Of a DNA stretch of 64,000 nucleotides, positions 49,222-58,363 are shown in pieces. The position numbers and the translations under genes were made by a program. Within the stretch, counting starts at the first letter, position 1. Each line of letters begins with the position of its first letter. This DNA comes from Clostridium sp. UBA4108 (GTDB lineage: Bacteria > Bacillota > Clostridia > Clostridiales > Clostridiaceae): NCBI GenBank assembly GCA_002381695.1, contig DFXM01000001.1, positions 1 to 64,000 on the forward strand, written 5' to 3'. The notes beneath the pieces are model-generated. The model saw only the letters and a program-made list of their open reading frames with translations, searched no databases and was not told the DNA's origin.

Positions 49222-51867
49222 TTATCTAAAAAATGTATTAAACAAAGGAAATAAAAATTTATTTTGTAAATTTCCTACCATATTAGTAAATCTATTTATA
49301 AAAGTTATTGGAGCAGATGAGGTAGCACCTCCACTATTAGGGCTATTTAGAATTCTAGTTGAATTGTTATTACTAGTACCTGTATTACCAGTATTATCTG
49401 TATTAGTATTACCATTATTGTTATTATCACCAGGATTAGGAGGCGTAGTATTATCAGGATTTTCTATATCACCACCATTGTCAGGTGAAGGTATAGGATC
49501 TGTATTTTCTTCATTACCAGGAGGTACTACATCATATACAGTAGGATCAATTTCTGTAGGAAGAAGATATGCATTATCAGCTAAATTTCCATCATAGTTT
49601 GCCTCTCTAGTAATAAAGACTCTTTTTTCAATTTTATCCTTTGGTGTAGTTGGACTAGGTAAATAATACTTACTTTCGTTCTTACCATTGCTGTTAACTT
49701 CAACTTTAACAACATCTGCTTCTACGTGAACTTTGTCTATGGTTGTAGGTTGAGTTCCACTTATAAACATTTCACTATAGATTCTGTTACCTCTAGGATC
49801 AAGTTTAGTTAAATCTGATGGTAATGTACCAGAATCTTTGGAAATAGAGACATCCACTATACCACTAGGGCGTTCTATTTCTTTATAAGGTAAGTCTTTA
49901 TGGGCTGATTTCATTATTTTCCCCCAAAGTCCTGCAGAGGTATTACTTCCACGGATGTTACGCTCTAATTCAGAGTAGTCATCATATCCAATCCATACAG
50001 CTCCAGAATAGTATGGAGTCAATCCAGCAAAATAAATATCTTTATAATCAGAAGAAGTTCCAGTCTTACCACTGACAGGAATATTTCCAAATCTAGCAGA
50101 ACTACCAGTACCAGATACAGAATCCTTCATTAAATCATACATGATATATGCGGTTTGAGATGAAATAACCTCTGATACTTCGTATTTAGGTTCAAGAATA
50201 ATCTTACCATTTTTATCTGTAATCTTAGTATACATTTTAGAGTTAGACATCATTCCTTCATTACCAAAAGTACCAAAGGCTTGGGCCATGGCTAGAGGAG
50301 TAGTACCAGCAAGATTTCCACCATTTAATTGGCCAAGAGATAATGCAGATATAGAACTTTCATCAGTAGGATCTATATGAATTCCAAATTTTTTACCATA
50401 CTCAGCTCCAAGCTTAAGTCCGATTCTGTCTTCTACTGTAACTGCAATAGTATTTTTAGAATATCTAATGGCATCTCTCATTGTAATATAGCCATCATAT
50501 TTATTAGGAAGATTTGTTGGATTATAAGGTCTACCACCATCACCAGGATATTTTGATCCTACATCTTTAGGTAGTGGGCCATCTACGAAAACCGAACCTG
50601 CTGTAAGTTCTTTAGATTCTATAGCTGGTGCGTATACTGTCAATGGTTTAATACTAGAACCAGGGGCACGTAAGAAATTATCAGAAGCAGCTCTATTATA
50701 AGATAGAGGTGGTTGTTCACCACGGCCACCAATAATTGCCTTAACTTGACCTTTTCTATAATCTATTATTACAGCTGAGGCTTGAAGGTTGTCATAGCCA
50801 CTAAAAGATTCATTAATGATTTTCTGGGATGAGTCTTGAAGTGCTCTATCCATGGTAGTATATATTTTCAAACCACCATATTTAATATATTCGTGGGCTT
50901 CAGTTTCACTGTATTTATAGGTTTCCATTAAGTCTTTTATTACTTGTTCTATAACAGGTCTAGAGAACCACTCATAATTCATCTTATCTACAGATTTGTT
51001 AGAAAAACTCATCATTAATGGTTCAGCTATAGCTTCATCATATTGTTGTTGAGTTATAGCATCATATTTCAACATTTCACTTAAAACTAACTTAGTTCTA
51101 GGTGAGTCAAAAGGTTGATTTTTTGAGAAAGCTTCATAGGCATTATCATAGGATACAGATGGATTTTGTGCTGCACCAGCAATAAAAGCACATTGCTTTA
51201 AAGTTAACTCTCCAACAGATTTGTTGAAGTACATGTTAGCAGCAGCTTCTATTCCATGGGATGAGCCCCCTAAAAAAATTGTATTCATATACTCTTGTAA
51301 TATTTTATCTTTACTCATACTCGGATCTTTTTCTAATTGAATAGCTAAATACATTTCTTGAACTTTTCTTTTAATGGAGCCTCTATTATTAAGAGAATCC
51401 TCAAGGAAAAATTTGTATTTCACAAGTTGTTGAGTGATGGTAGAAGCACCTTGGAGACTTCCATCAGATAATCCTAAAATAATTTTAGCATCTTCGATAA
51501 GTACTCCGCCAAGTCTTCTTATATCTATACCATTATGAGTTTCAAATCTTCTATCTTCAATGAATATAAAGGCATTTTTAAGGTGTTCAGGAACATCCTT
51601 AATGTCTACAGATATTCTCTTTTCAGAAGAGTTATACTGATCCATTTCAGTATTATCACTGGCTAATAATATAGTGGTTTCTTCAGATTTTAAGAAATTG
51701 TTTATATCAAGTTCAGGAGAAGTTTTTACAATTGCTGAAAAAATTCCAAACCCTATAGATGCAGTAATTAGCAATACAAATAAAAGGGTTATATATATGA
51801 CTTTAAATGCTTTTCTTTTTTTAGGTTTAGCACTTTTAGTACTCTTTTTTTTACTTTTAGTACTCAT
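49222..51867 (-). CDS. Class A penicillin-binding protein (transglycosylase/transpeptidase), PBP1a type
   Basis: An 881-residue bifunctional peptidoglycan synthase. A Lys-rich cytoplasmic tail and one membrane anchor (about 22-45) precede the GT51 transglycosylase, with EDRRFETHNGID (catalytic Glu104) and GASTITQQLVK (140-150). The transpeptidase has Ser404-x-x-Lys407 (APGSSIKP), Ser470-Lys-Asn and Lys601-Thr-Gly-Thr. The last 120 residues are a Pro/Asn/Gly/Thr low-complexity tail that may reach through the wall. Length and layout match clostridial PBP1a. The ATG at 51867 has AAGGAGGT upstream on the minus strand. It converges on spoVAE and diverges from yunB. Confidence 0.96.
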   Translation of the reverse strand: MSTKSKKKSTKSAKPKKRKAFKVIYITLLFVLLITASIGFGIFSAIVKTSPELDINNFLKSEETTILLASDNTEMDQYNSSEKRISVDIKDVPEHLKNAFIFIEDRRFETHNGIDIRRLGGVLIEDAKIILGLSDGSLQGASTITQQLVKYKFFLEDSLNNRGSIKRKVQEMYLAIQLEKDPSMSKDKILQEYMNTIFLGGSSHGIEAAANMYFNKSVGELTLKQCAFIAGAAQNPSVSYDNAYEAFSKNQPFDSPRTKLVLSEMLKYDAITQQQYDEAIAEPLMMSFSNKSVDKMNYEWFSRPVIEQVIKDLMETYKYSETEAHEYIKYGGLKIYTTMDRALQDSSQKIINESFSGYDNLQASAVIIDYRKGQVKAIIGGRGEQPPLSYNRAASDNFLRAPGSSIKPLTVYAPAIESKELTAGSVFVDGPLPKDVGSKYPGDGGRPYNPTNLPNKYDGYITMRDAIRYSKNTIAVTVEDRIGLKLGAEYGKKFGIHIDPTDESSISALSLGQLNGGNLAGTTPLAMAQAFGTFGNEGMMSNSKMYTKITDKNGKIILEPKYEVSEVISSQTAYIMYDLMKDSVSGTGSSARFGNIPVSGKTGTSSDYKDIYFAGLTPYYSGAVWIGYDDYSELERNIRGSNTSAGLWGKIMKSAHKDLPYKEIERPSGIVDVSISKDSGTLPSDLTKLDPRGNRIYSEMFISGTQPTTIDKVHVEADVVKVEVNSNGKNESKYYLPSPTTPKDKIEKRVFITREANYDGNLADNAYLLPTEIDPTVYDVVPPGNEENTDPIPSPDNGGDIENPDNTTPPNPGDNNNNGNTNTDNTGNTGTSNNNSTRILNSPNSGGATSSAPITFINRFTNMVGNLQNKFLFPLFNTFFR

Positions 51868-52035
51868 TCTTGACCTCCTTAAATAGTTGTTCCTATTTTC
51901 AGTATTATATTATAACTACTAACTAATATACAAGTAAAAATATAGTAAGTTATTCTTGAATTAACTATACATTCATATAATAGAACAACGAATACAATTA
52001 TTATAATTATACCATATTTATAAAGGAGAAATACT

Positions 52036-52668
52036 ATGAAATCATCAGTAAAGATTAAATTTATGTTAGTTCTCATGTTTTTACTCAGTTTACTAATGAC
52101 CTTTATCTATGCTTTAGATGAAATAATAATGCCCAGGGTATTAGTTACCTGCGATATGGAAATGAGAGCAGAGGTAACGAACATAATAAATAAGACTATT
52201 TTTCAGGAGTATTCTAATAATTTCAATTATGATGAATTAATAAATATAGAAAAAGATAAAAATGGGAAAATAATACTGATGAAAGCAGATACCTTAAAGT
52301 TAAACAATTTATCTATTAATACAGTGCTAAAGGCTCAAGAGGAAATTAAAGAAATAGGAGAAGTTGGAATTAAAATACCAGTAGGTTATTTATCTAAGAA
52401 TAACATATTAGCACCAATTGGACCTAAAATAACCATTAAAATGCAACCTATAGGATATATTGTATCTAAATATATATCAGAATTTGAGTCGGCAGGAATA
52501 AATCAAACAAGGCATAAAATATATATAGAGACCACTACAAAAATGAGATTAATATTGCCATTAGCAAATAGAGATATAGAAGTAATTAATCAAATACCAA
52601 TTATAGAGACAATTATAGTTGGAGAGGTTCCAGATAATGCAATTAATATGAATTTAAATGATAAATAA
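52036..52668 (+). CDS. yunB: Sporulation protein YunB
   Basis: A 210-residue protein with a single N-terminal membrane anchor or signal (about 8-28) and an extracytoplasmic domain. GVKIPVGYLSKNNILAPIGPKI-type and TRHKIYIETTTKMRLILPL segments are typical of YunB, a mother-cell (sigma-E-controlled in Bacillus) sporulation protein of unknown biochemical role. AAAGGAG precedes the ATG at 52036. A possible sigma-E -10 (AATACAAT, 51991-51998) exists, but the matching -35 is badly spaced. It is monocistronic, with a shared terminator downstream. Confidence 0.9.
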   Translation: MKSSVKIKFMLVLMFLLSLLMTFIYALDEIIMPRVLVTCDMEMRAEVTNIINKTIFQEYSNNFNYDELINIEKDKNGKIILMKADTLKLNNLSINTVLKAQEEIKEIGEVGIKIPVGYLSKNNILAPIGPKITIKMQPIGYIVSKYISEFESAGINQTRHKIYIETTTKMRLILPLANRDIEVINQIPIIETIIVGEVPDNAINMNLNDK

Positions 52669-52734
52669 TAATTAGAATTTATAGATAATAGAGGATTAAT
52701 AAAACAAATAGGGTTAAGCAACTAATTAATCTTA

Positions 52735-52768
52735 CAAAAAAAGCACTGGAAATCAGTGCTTTTTTATT
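52735..52768. terminator. Bidirectional terminator between yunB and hpt
   Basis: A run of A and GCACTG pair with CAGTGC and a run of T around a five-base loop. On the minus strand the same stem ends hpt, and the terminator overlaps the hpt stop codon. Confidence 0.94.
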
Positions 52769-53291
52769 TCATTTCCCAGTTAAAGATGTAAGGTATATTT
52801 CTATAATGATCTCCATAATTTAGACCATAACCAACTACAAATAAATCTGGAATTTCAAAACAACAATAGTTTGGGGCTATTTCAACTTTTCTTCTTTCAG
52901 GCTTATCTAAAAGGGTACAACAATTTACGCTTTTAGCACCTAAGTTTTTAACATGATTCATAACGAAGTTCATAGTTATACCACTATCAACTATATCATC
53001 AACTACAAGTACATCAAGTCCCTCTATGTTATCAGGAACATCATGAACTATTTTACAAACACCAGAGCTTTCTTCATTATGACCATAGCTTGAAGTAGTC
53101 ATAAAACCAATAGTAGTTGGAACTTCAATTTCTCTAACTAAGTCAGCTGCAAAAATAAAACTTCCTCTAAGCAAAGATAAAACGTAAAGATTTTTTCCTG
53201 CATAATCTTTAGTAATTTCTTTACCAACTTTTACAACTGCTTCTTGAAGTTGTTCTCTTGAGAACAAAATGTTTCTTTGCTTATCTTCCAT
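52764..53291 (-). CDS. hpt: Hypoxanthine phosphoribosyltransferase
   Basis: A 175-residue purine-salvage enzyme joining hypoxanthine or guanine to PRPP. The PRPP-binding motif DVLVVDDIVDSGITM, the LLRGSFIFAADLVREI segment and DLFVVGYGLNYGDHYRNIPYI near the C-terminus identify it. Length is normal. The ATG at 53291 is preceded by AGAGGTG on the minus strand, and a near-consensus promoter lies 40-70 bases upstream. The gene is not linked to tilS/ftsH as in Bacillus. Confidence 0.97.
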   Translation of the reverse strand: MEDKQRNILFSREQLQEAVVKVGKEITKDYAGKNLYVLSLLRGSFIFAADLVREIEVPTTIGFMTTSSYGHNEESSGVCKIVHDVPDNIEGLDVLVVDDIVDSGITMNFVMNHVKNLGAKSVNCCTLLDKPERRKVEIAPNYCCFEIPDLFVVGYGLNYGDHYRNIPYIFNWEMK

Positions 53292-53330
53292 GGAATCACA
53301 CCTCTAATTTATATTTACAATGATGTAATC

Positions 53331-53359
53331 ATAGTATAAAATTAAGTTAAAATTGTCAA
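53331..53359 (-). promoter_or_regulatory. Sigma-A promoter of hpt
   Basis: On the minus strand TTGACA (53359-53354), a 17-base spacer and TACTAT (53336-53331). Confidence 0.85.
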
Positions 53360-53401
53360 GGATTATAGTAGGTTAATTTTAAATTTTGGAGATGAGTTAA
53401 T

Positions 53402-55186
53402 ATGATATATGGAAATATAGAAGGCGTAAAAAATTCGATTTTAAATAGGTTAGAGGAAATTTATGATTTTAAATTTCAGAGAACAGAAATTACTACAGAG
53501 GATTTAGGTAACATACTAAAGGAAATAACTTTAAGTTTGGAAAGGGAAGTAAGTGTAGCTATAGATAGAAAAGGGAATGTAGTAAGTGTGGCCATAGGAG
53601 ATAGTTCAACGGTAGATCTTCCACTAGTGGACACAAAGGAAGGAAAGCTATCCCAGATTAGAGTTATACATACCCATCCAAATGGAAATCCTAAATTATC
53701 TGCTTTGGATATTTCTGCATTAATTAAGTTGAAATTAGATTGTATAGTAGCTATTGGTATAGAAGAAGGCAAGGAATTAATATATAATATAGGCTTCTGT
53801 GATATAAAAGATAATGTATTAATCGAGGATGAAGTAAAAAATTTAACTACAGAGCAGATTGTAAACTATAAATTTTCAGATAAAATAAAATATATAGAAA
53901 GTATTTTAAAAGATAATAGGGTGGAGGAAGATAATTCTGAGAGAGCTATATTAGTGTCAACAGAGGATGAGGAAAGTTTAGAGGAACTTAAGGAGTTGAC
54001 CAAAGCTTGTAATGTAGAGCCTCTATATGGAACTTTACAAAAGAGAAGTAAGGTAGATCCTGCATTTTTTATTGGTAGTGGGAAGGTAGAAGAGATAGCT
54101 TACTTAAGACAATCAATGAGAGCTAATGTAATTATATTTGATGAGGAACTGTCAGGTTCACAAGTTAGAAATTTAGAACAGGCTATGGGGGTAAAGGTAA
54201 TTGATAGAACTACTCTGATTTTAGAGATATTTGCTACAAGAGCCAAAAGTAAAGAATCTAAAATACAAGTAGAGCTTTCTCAGTTAAAGTATAGGTTAAG
54301 TAGATTAGGAGGACTAGGTACAGTATTATCTAGAACTGGTGGAGGAATTGGAACAAAAGGACCTGGAGAGAAAAAGCTAGAAACAGATAAAAGGCATATT
54401 AGAGAGAGAATTTATGATTTGAATAGGGAACTAGAGAAAATAAAAAGCTCTAGAGCTACTCAAAGAGAAAAACGAAGCAGGGATAATTTATCTAAAATCT
54501 CATTAGTGGGATATACTAATGCAGGAAAATCTACGTTAAGGAATGCTCTTTGTGATTACGCACCAATTAAATCTAATAATGCTAAAGAAAAGGTATTCGA
54601 AGCAGATATGCTCTTTGCCACTCTTGATATAACTACCAGAGCAATGGTACTACCTGATAATAGAATGGCTACAGTTACAGATACAGTAGGATTTATAAAA
54701 AAATTACCTCACGATCTAGTAGAAGCTTTTAAATCAACTTTAGAGGAAGTTGTTTATTCAGACCTATTACTTCATATAGTAGATAGCTCTAATGATGCTG
54801 CAGCTAGCCAGGTGGAAGTAGTAGAAGAAGTGTTAAGAGAATTAGGAGCAGGAGAAAAGCCTGTAATATTAGTTCTAAATAAAATTGATAATACTAATGA
54901 AGCATTGTTAAGTTCTTTAAAAGAGAAATTTAATAATTACATTATTATAGAGGTATCTGCTAAGGAAAAAATCAATTTTGATATTCTCTTAAAAAAATGT
55001 ACAGAAATGCTACCATATAAATTAAAAGCTTTTAAAGTGTTAATTCCATATAGCGATTCTTCTACTGTAGCATATCTCCACAGAAATGCATTGGTAGAAA
55101 ATGAGGAGTATGTAGAGGAAGGAACAATAGTACAGGTACAGGGAGACCAAGAGGTTTACAATAAGTGTGAAAAATTTATTATATAA
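53402..55186 (+). CDS. hflX: GTPase HflX with N-terminal JAMM/MPN-like domain
   Basis: A 594-residue ribosome-associated GTPase; HflX splits stalled ribosomes in other bacteria. The HflX-specific domain (about 180-360) has PAFFIGSGKVEEI, DRTTLILEIFATRA and RTGGGIGTKGPGEKKLETDK. The G domain follows, with P-loop GYTNAGKS (370-377), DTVGFI and NKID. The first 175 residues are extra compared with Bacillus or E. coli HflX (about 420). They contain a full JAMM signature, His90-x-His92-x7-Ser100-x2-Asp103, with Glu49 as candidate catalytic acid. This suggests a fused Zn-peptidase-fold domain, active or not. The ATG at 53402 follows GGAGATG. Confidence 0.93.
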   Translation: MIYGNIEGVKNSILNRLEEIYDFKFQRTEITTEDLGNILKEITLSLEREVSVAIDRKGNVVSVAIGDSSTVDLPLVDTKEGKLSQIRVIHTHPNGNPKLSALDISALIKLKLDCIVAIGIEEGKELIYNIGFCDIKDNVLIEDEVKNLTTEQIVNYKFSDKIKYIESILKDNRVEEDNSERAILVSTEDEESLEELKELTKACNVEPLYGTLQKRSKVDPAFFIGSGKVEEIAYLRQSMRANVIIFDEELSGSQVRNLEQAMGVKVIDRTTLILEIFATRAKSKESKIQVELSQLKYRLSRLGGLGTVLSRTGGGIGTKGPGEKKLETDKRHIRERIYDLNRELEKIKSSRATQREKRSRDNLSKISLVGYTNAGKSTLRNALCDYAPIKSNNAKEKVFEADMLFATLDITTRAMVLPDNRMATVTDTVGFIKKLPHDLVEAFKSTLEEVVYSDLLLHIVDSSNDAAASQVEVVEEVLRELGAGEKPVILVLNKIDNTNEALLSSLKEKFNNYIIIEVSAKEKINFDILLKKCTEMLPYKLKAFKVLIPYSDSSTVAYLHRNALVENEEYVEEGTIVQVQGDQEVYNKCEKFII

Positions 55187-55590
55187 ATAATAAATAAGAG
55201 GTAAAAAGGTAGTTCAATTTAAAGAACTACCTTTTTAAAATCATATTAAAACTTAAGAAGTAAACATATTGCTTACTATAAATATAATAGTGCATAATAA
55301 TATATTAAAAAAATAATATTCGCAATTTAATATAGGAAAAGGCAACTCTAAAAGATAGAGCTACCTTTACACGATAGGATTATTGGACTTTTTACAGATA
55401 AATGATATCATATAATAACACATACGTACATAAGAATTAATAAAAATTAATAAAAACATATAAAAAATCCAAGTGAACATTTTCAAACTATAGGTTTTCT
55501 GTTGTTATATAAATTATATATAACTGATTATGAGTTATTTCCATGGAAATAGGGAATAATAAAGTTATATTTTTGATAGGAGTGAAATGC
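55187..55590. other. 404-base intergenic region after hflX
   Basis: It contains the hflX terminator (55203-55236) and a second, imperfect hairpin at about 55336-55370 with AAAGG/CCTTT and CTCT/AGAG arms. The rest is A+T-rich sequence. An in-frame ATG at 55543 lies upstream of the zinc-ribbon gene but has no ribosome site. No other gene was seen. Confidence 0.6.
55203..55236 (+). terminator. Terminator of hflX
   Basis: AAAAAGGTAGTTC and GAACTACCTTTTT form a perfect 13-bp stem with an eight-base loop. Confidence 0.92.
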
Positions 55591-55812
55591 ATGGAGAGAG
55601 TATGTCCATTATGTAATCATTTAAAAAATGAATTATATAAATGTAGTATTTGTGGTGGAATAATGGAGGATAAAGGAAGAGTACAAGAGTATTATGACAA
55701 TTACACTGCGGAAGAGGAGATTCAAGATAGTGAAAAATTGTGTTTCCATGTATATTATTGTAAAAATTGTGGAGAAATTCAAAGAAAAAACATTGAGAAA
55801 ATTATAATATAA
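55591..55812 (+). CDS. Small zinc-ribbon protein of unknown function
   Basis: A 73-residue protein with three CxxC pairs: CPLC (residues 5-8) and CSIC near residue 18-21 form one likely zinc site, and a later CKNC with an upstream Cys/His pair (LCFHVYYC) forms another. The middle is acidic (YTAEEEIQDSE). It may bind nucleic acid or protein, but no family was recognised. ATG 55543 is in frame, but TAGGAG (55577-55582) sits eight bases before ATG 55591, so the shorter form is chosen. The HEAT-repeat gene follows 41 bases later and may be cotranscribed. Confidence 0.72.
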   Translation: MERVCPLCNHLKNELYKCSICGGIMEDKGRVQEYYDNYTAEEEIQDSEKLCFHVYYCKNCGEIQRKNIEKIII

Positions 55813-55853
55813 TAATACAATTGATATGATAATAAAAATAAGGAGCGAAGGTT

Positions 55854-56516
55854 TTGGGTAGTGGATTAATTAAATATAATTGGGAATTTATTAATAATTA
55901 TAGTGATGAAGAAGTAACTTATTTTCTAAGTCTAGAGGGAAAATCCATAGAGGCAATAAGTAAAATAAGAAACTTGGATAGTTCTACAGTACAAAAACAT
56001 ATAATCAATTGTAAGATTAAATATAGATTCCTAGCAAAAAGTAATAATATGCCAGAACTTTTTAAAGTCCTTTTATCATGTCCTAAAGATGAAAGAATAT
56101 TTGTAATAAATGGTTTAGATAGAGTCAATAAAGCTAAGCTAATGAATTATATAAAGACTTCTTATATGGATATGGAATTAAAGGAAAAAGAAGGTGCTAT
56201 ATGGATAATGGGTGAGATGAGAGAGAATATTTTTGTAGATATTCTTATTAAGGCTAGTGTGAATAATCATGTAAACATTAGAAGAATGGCCATATCAGCA
56301 TTAGGGAAAATAGGAGATTTAAGAGGAGAAGCTGCATTAATTCGAGGATTAAGTGATGAAAATCTCCAGGTAGTAGCTTATGCCATAAAATCATTACAAA
56401 AATTAAAATCTATCTCTGCTAAGGAAAAGATAGAACAGTTATTATATACGTCTAAAAAAGAATATGTGAAGAAAGCCTGTGAAGATTACTTAACATACAT
56501 AGAATCAATTCTGTAA
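55854..56516 (+). CDS. HEAT-repeat protein with N-terminal HTH-like segment
   Basis: A 220-residue cytoplasmic protein. Residues about 15-55 look like a helix-turn-helix (LEGKSIEAISKIRNLDSSTVQKHII). Residues about 110-215 are HEAT/PBS-lyase-type repeats, clearest in NIRRMAISALGKIGDLRGEA and NLQVVAYAIKSLQKLKS. HEAT repeats usually bind proteins. An HTH joined to HEAT repeats suggests a regulatory or scaffolding role, but this is inference. The start is TTG 55854, eight bases after AAGGAG. No partner is evident beyond the adjacent zinc-ribbon gene. Confidence 0.82.
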   Translation: MGSGLIKYNWEFINNYSDEEVTYFLSLEGKSIEAISKIRNLDSSTVQKHIINCKIKYRFLAKSNNMPELFKVLLSCPKDERIFVINGLDRVNKAKLMNYIKTSYMDMELKEKEGAIWIMGEMRENIFVDILIKASVNNHVNIRRMAISALGKIGDLRGEAALIRGLSDENLQVVAYAIKSLQKLKSISAKEKIEQLLYTSKKEYVKKACEDYLTYIESIL

Positions 56517-56746
56517 TATATATCATATAGATATAAAATTAAGGAGAATAAACTTTACGATATAGTAAATTAGTAGTTATAGATATAGAATTTTGAGTAA
56601 ATATATATTTTCTATAAAGAAGAAAGGGGACAAGTTCCTCTCAAGGATTTCAGATAGTCATATCATTAGTAGCAATAGTTATCATTAATATAGATAAAAA
56701 TAATAATTTAAAAGTAATAAAATTAGTTTATATAAAGGGTGATTGG

Positions 56747-57400
56747 ATGAGTTATTTTACAGTAAAGGGTAGTGCCATATCGGAATTTGAGGAAAGAAAA
56801 TCTATATTCATTGGATATATTAAAAGAGTGGAAAGTGAAGATGAAGCTAAGAGATTTGTAAGTGAAATTAAAAATAAACATAAGGATGCTACGCATAATG
56901 TCTATGCTTATGTAGTAGGAGAAAATAAGGGTATTCAAAGATATAGTGATGATGGAGAACCACAGGGTACCGCAGGGATACCAGTTTTAGAAGTAATTAA
57001 AAAAAATAATTTAACAGATGTTGCAGTTGTAGTAACCAGATACTTTGGTGGAATTCTATTAGGTGGAGGAGGACTGATTAGAGCCTATTCTAAAGGTGCG
57101 TCTACAGCAATAGAAGAGACAGGTATAGTTGAAAAAGTATTAGGTCAAGAGTTAAAATTAACTTTAGAGTACGATTTATTAGGTAAAATTCAGTATTTAT
57201 GTGGAACTAATAATTGGAACATCGAAGACATAAGATATACGGATAAGGTGGAAATTCTTATGTTTTGCGAAATGTTAAATAAAGAAAAAATTATAAATTC
57301 TTTTATTGAAACATCCAATGGTAAAGTAGTTATATGTGAAGAAGATGAGGAGTTTTTATTTAAAGAAGGACATAGATACTTTAGAGCATATTCTAAATGA
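56747..57400 (+). CDS. YigZ/IMPACT-family protein
   Basis: A 217-residue protein of the UPF0029/IMPACT family. The N-terminal domain has the signature ATHNVYAYVVGENKGIQRYSDDGEPQGTAGIPV and VTRYFGGILLGGGGLIRAYSKG. The C-terminal DUF1949 domain has an EF-G domain V-like fold. The bacterial role is unknown, and a link to translation stress is suggested by eukaryotic IMPACT. The ATG at 56747 is preceded by AAAGGGTG. The 230 bases upstream are A+T-rich with no other feature of note except a GGGGACAAGTTCCTC segment at about 56626. Confidence 0.95.
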   Translation: MSYFTVKGSAISEFEERKSIFIGYIKRVESEDEAKRFVSEIKNKHKDATHNVYAYVVGENKGIQRYSDDGEPQGTAGIPVLEVIKKNNLTDVAVVVTRYFGGILLGGGGLIRAYSKGASTAIEETGIVEKVLGQELKLTLEYDLLGKIQYLCGTNNWNIEDIRYTDKVEILMFCEMLNKEKIINSFIETSNGKVVICEEDEEFLFKEGHRYFRAYSK

Positions 57401-57448
57401 ATACGGTAATAAGAATTTCTATTTAAAATTAATAGGGATTTATGGAAC

Positions 57449-57477
57449 TTGTTGATAAATTAGTAATATGATATAAT
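57449..57477 (+). promoter_or_regulatory. Promoter of yebC (extended -10)
   Basis: TTGTTG (57449-57454), a 17-base spacer and TATAAT (57472-57477), with TG at 57469-57470 forming an extended -10. Confidence 0.7.
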
Positions 57478-57585
57478 ATTGTGGTTAATTTGTTTAATTT
57501 ACGTGGAGTTATCAAGAAAAATTAGTGATTGTACTAGTTGTTTTAAAGATGGCTAATTTTACATATAGCATAGGAGGGAATAGAT

Positions 57586-58326
57586 ATGTCAGGACATTCA
57601 AAGTGGCATAACATACAAGCAAAAAAAGGTAAAGTTGATGCAAAGAGAGGAAAAATCTTTACTAAGATAGGTAAAGAAATAATGGTTGTTGTTAAAAATG
57701 GAGGAGCAAATGAAGAGGCTAATGCTAAGCTAAGAGATGTTATTGCTAAAGCAAAAGCTGCTAACATGCCTAATGACACTATATATAGGGCAATTAAAAA
57801 AGCTTCTGGAGAATTAGGGGCAGTTGATTATGAAACTATAGTTTATGAAGGATATGGTCCAGCAGGTACAGCTGTTATTGTTGAATGTTTAACAGATAAT
57901 AAAAATAGAACGGCAGGAAATGTAAGACACGCGTTTTCTAAACAAGGTGGAAACATGGGATCATCAGGATGCGTAGGATTTATGTTTCAAACTAAAGGTG
58001 AGATTGTTATAGAGAAGAGTGATTCTTTGGATGAGGATGAACTAATGATGATGGCTCTTGATGCTGGAGCTGAGGACTTTGCTTCAGAGGATGAAGTATA
58101 TATTATAACTACAACTCAAGAAGATTTTGGAACAGTAAGAGAAGCATTGGAGGGTAATGAAATAGAATTTTTGGAAGCAGATATAAAAATGATTCCAGAT
58201 ACATACACAGCCGTAGATGAAGAAACCGCTATTAAATTCCAAAAGATGCTTGATCAATTAGAAGATGATGATGATGTTCAAAACGTTTGGCACAATGCTG
58301 AGTTCCCAGAAGGTTGGGAAGGATAA
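57586..58326 (+). CDS. yebC: YebC/PmpR-family (TACO1-type) protein
   Basis: A 246-residue protein of the YebC family. It starts MSGHSKWHNIQAKKGKVDAKRGK and has the IVYEGYGPAGTAVIVECLTDN segment and the TRKQ-like NVRHAFSKQGGNMGSSGCV. Long annotated as a transcription regulator, the family is now linked to translation, helping ribosomes through proline-rich stretches. GGAGGG precedes the ATG. It lies upstream of bofC-like and ruvAB, as yrbC does in Bacillus. Confidence 0.97.
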   Translation: MSGHSKWHNIQAKKGKVDAKRGKIFTKIGKEIMVVVKNGGANEEANAKLRDVIAKAKAANMPNDTIYRAIKKASGELGAVDYETIVYEGYGPAGTAVIVECLTDNKNRTAGNVRHAFSKQGGNMGSSGCVGFMFQTKGEIVIEKSDSLDEDELMMMALDAGAEDFASEDEVYIITTTQEDFGTVREALEGNEIEFLEADIKMIPDTYTAVDEETAIKFQKMLDQLEDDDDVQNVWHNAEFPEGWEG

Positions 58327-58363
58327 TACTATTACTTAGAAAATAGATATAGAATATGTATGA

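Noticed and set aside
51972..51998. Possible sigma-E promoter for yunB (TTCATATA and AATACAAT)
   Set aside because: The -10 is a fair match, but the spacing to the -35 is about 11 bases against the usual 13-15, so it was not listed as a feature.
55336..55370. Second terminator after hflX
   Set aside because: The AAAGG/CCTTT and CTCT/AGAG arms are interrupted by mismatches and no T-tract follows. It is mentioned only in the intergenic description.
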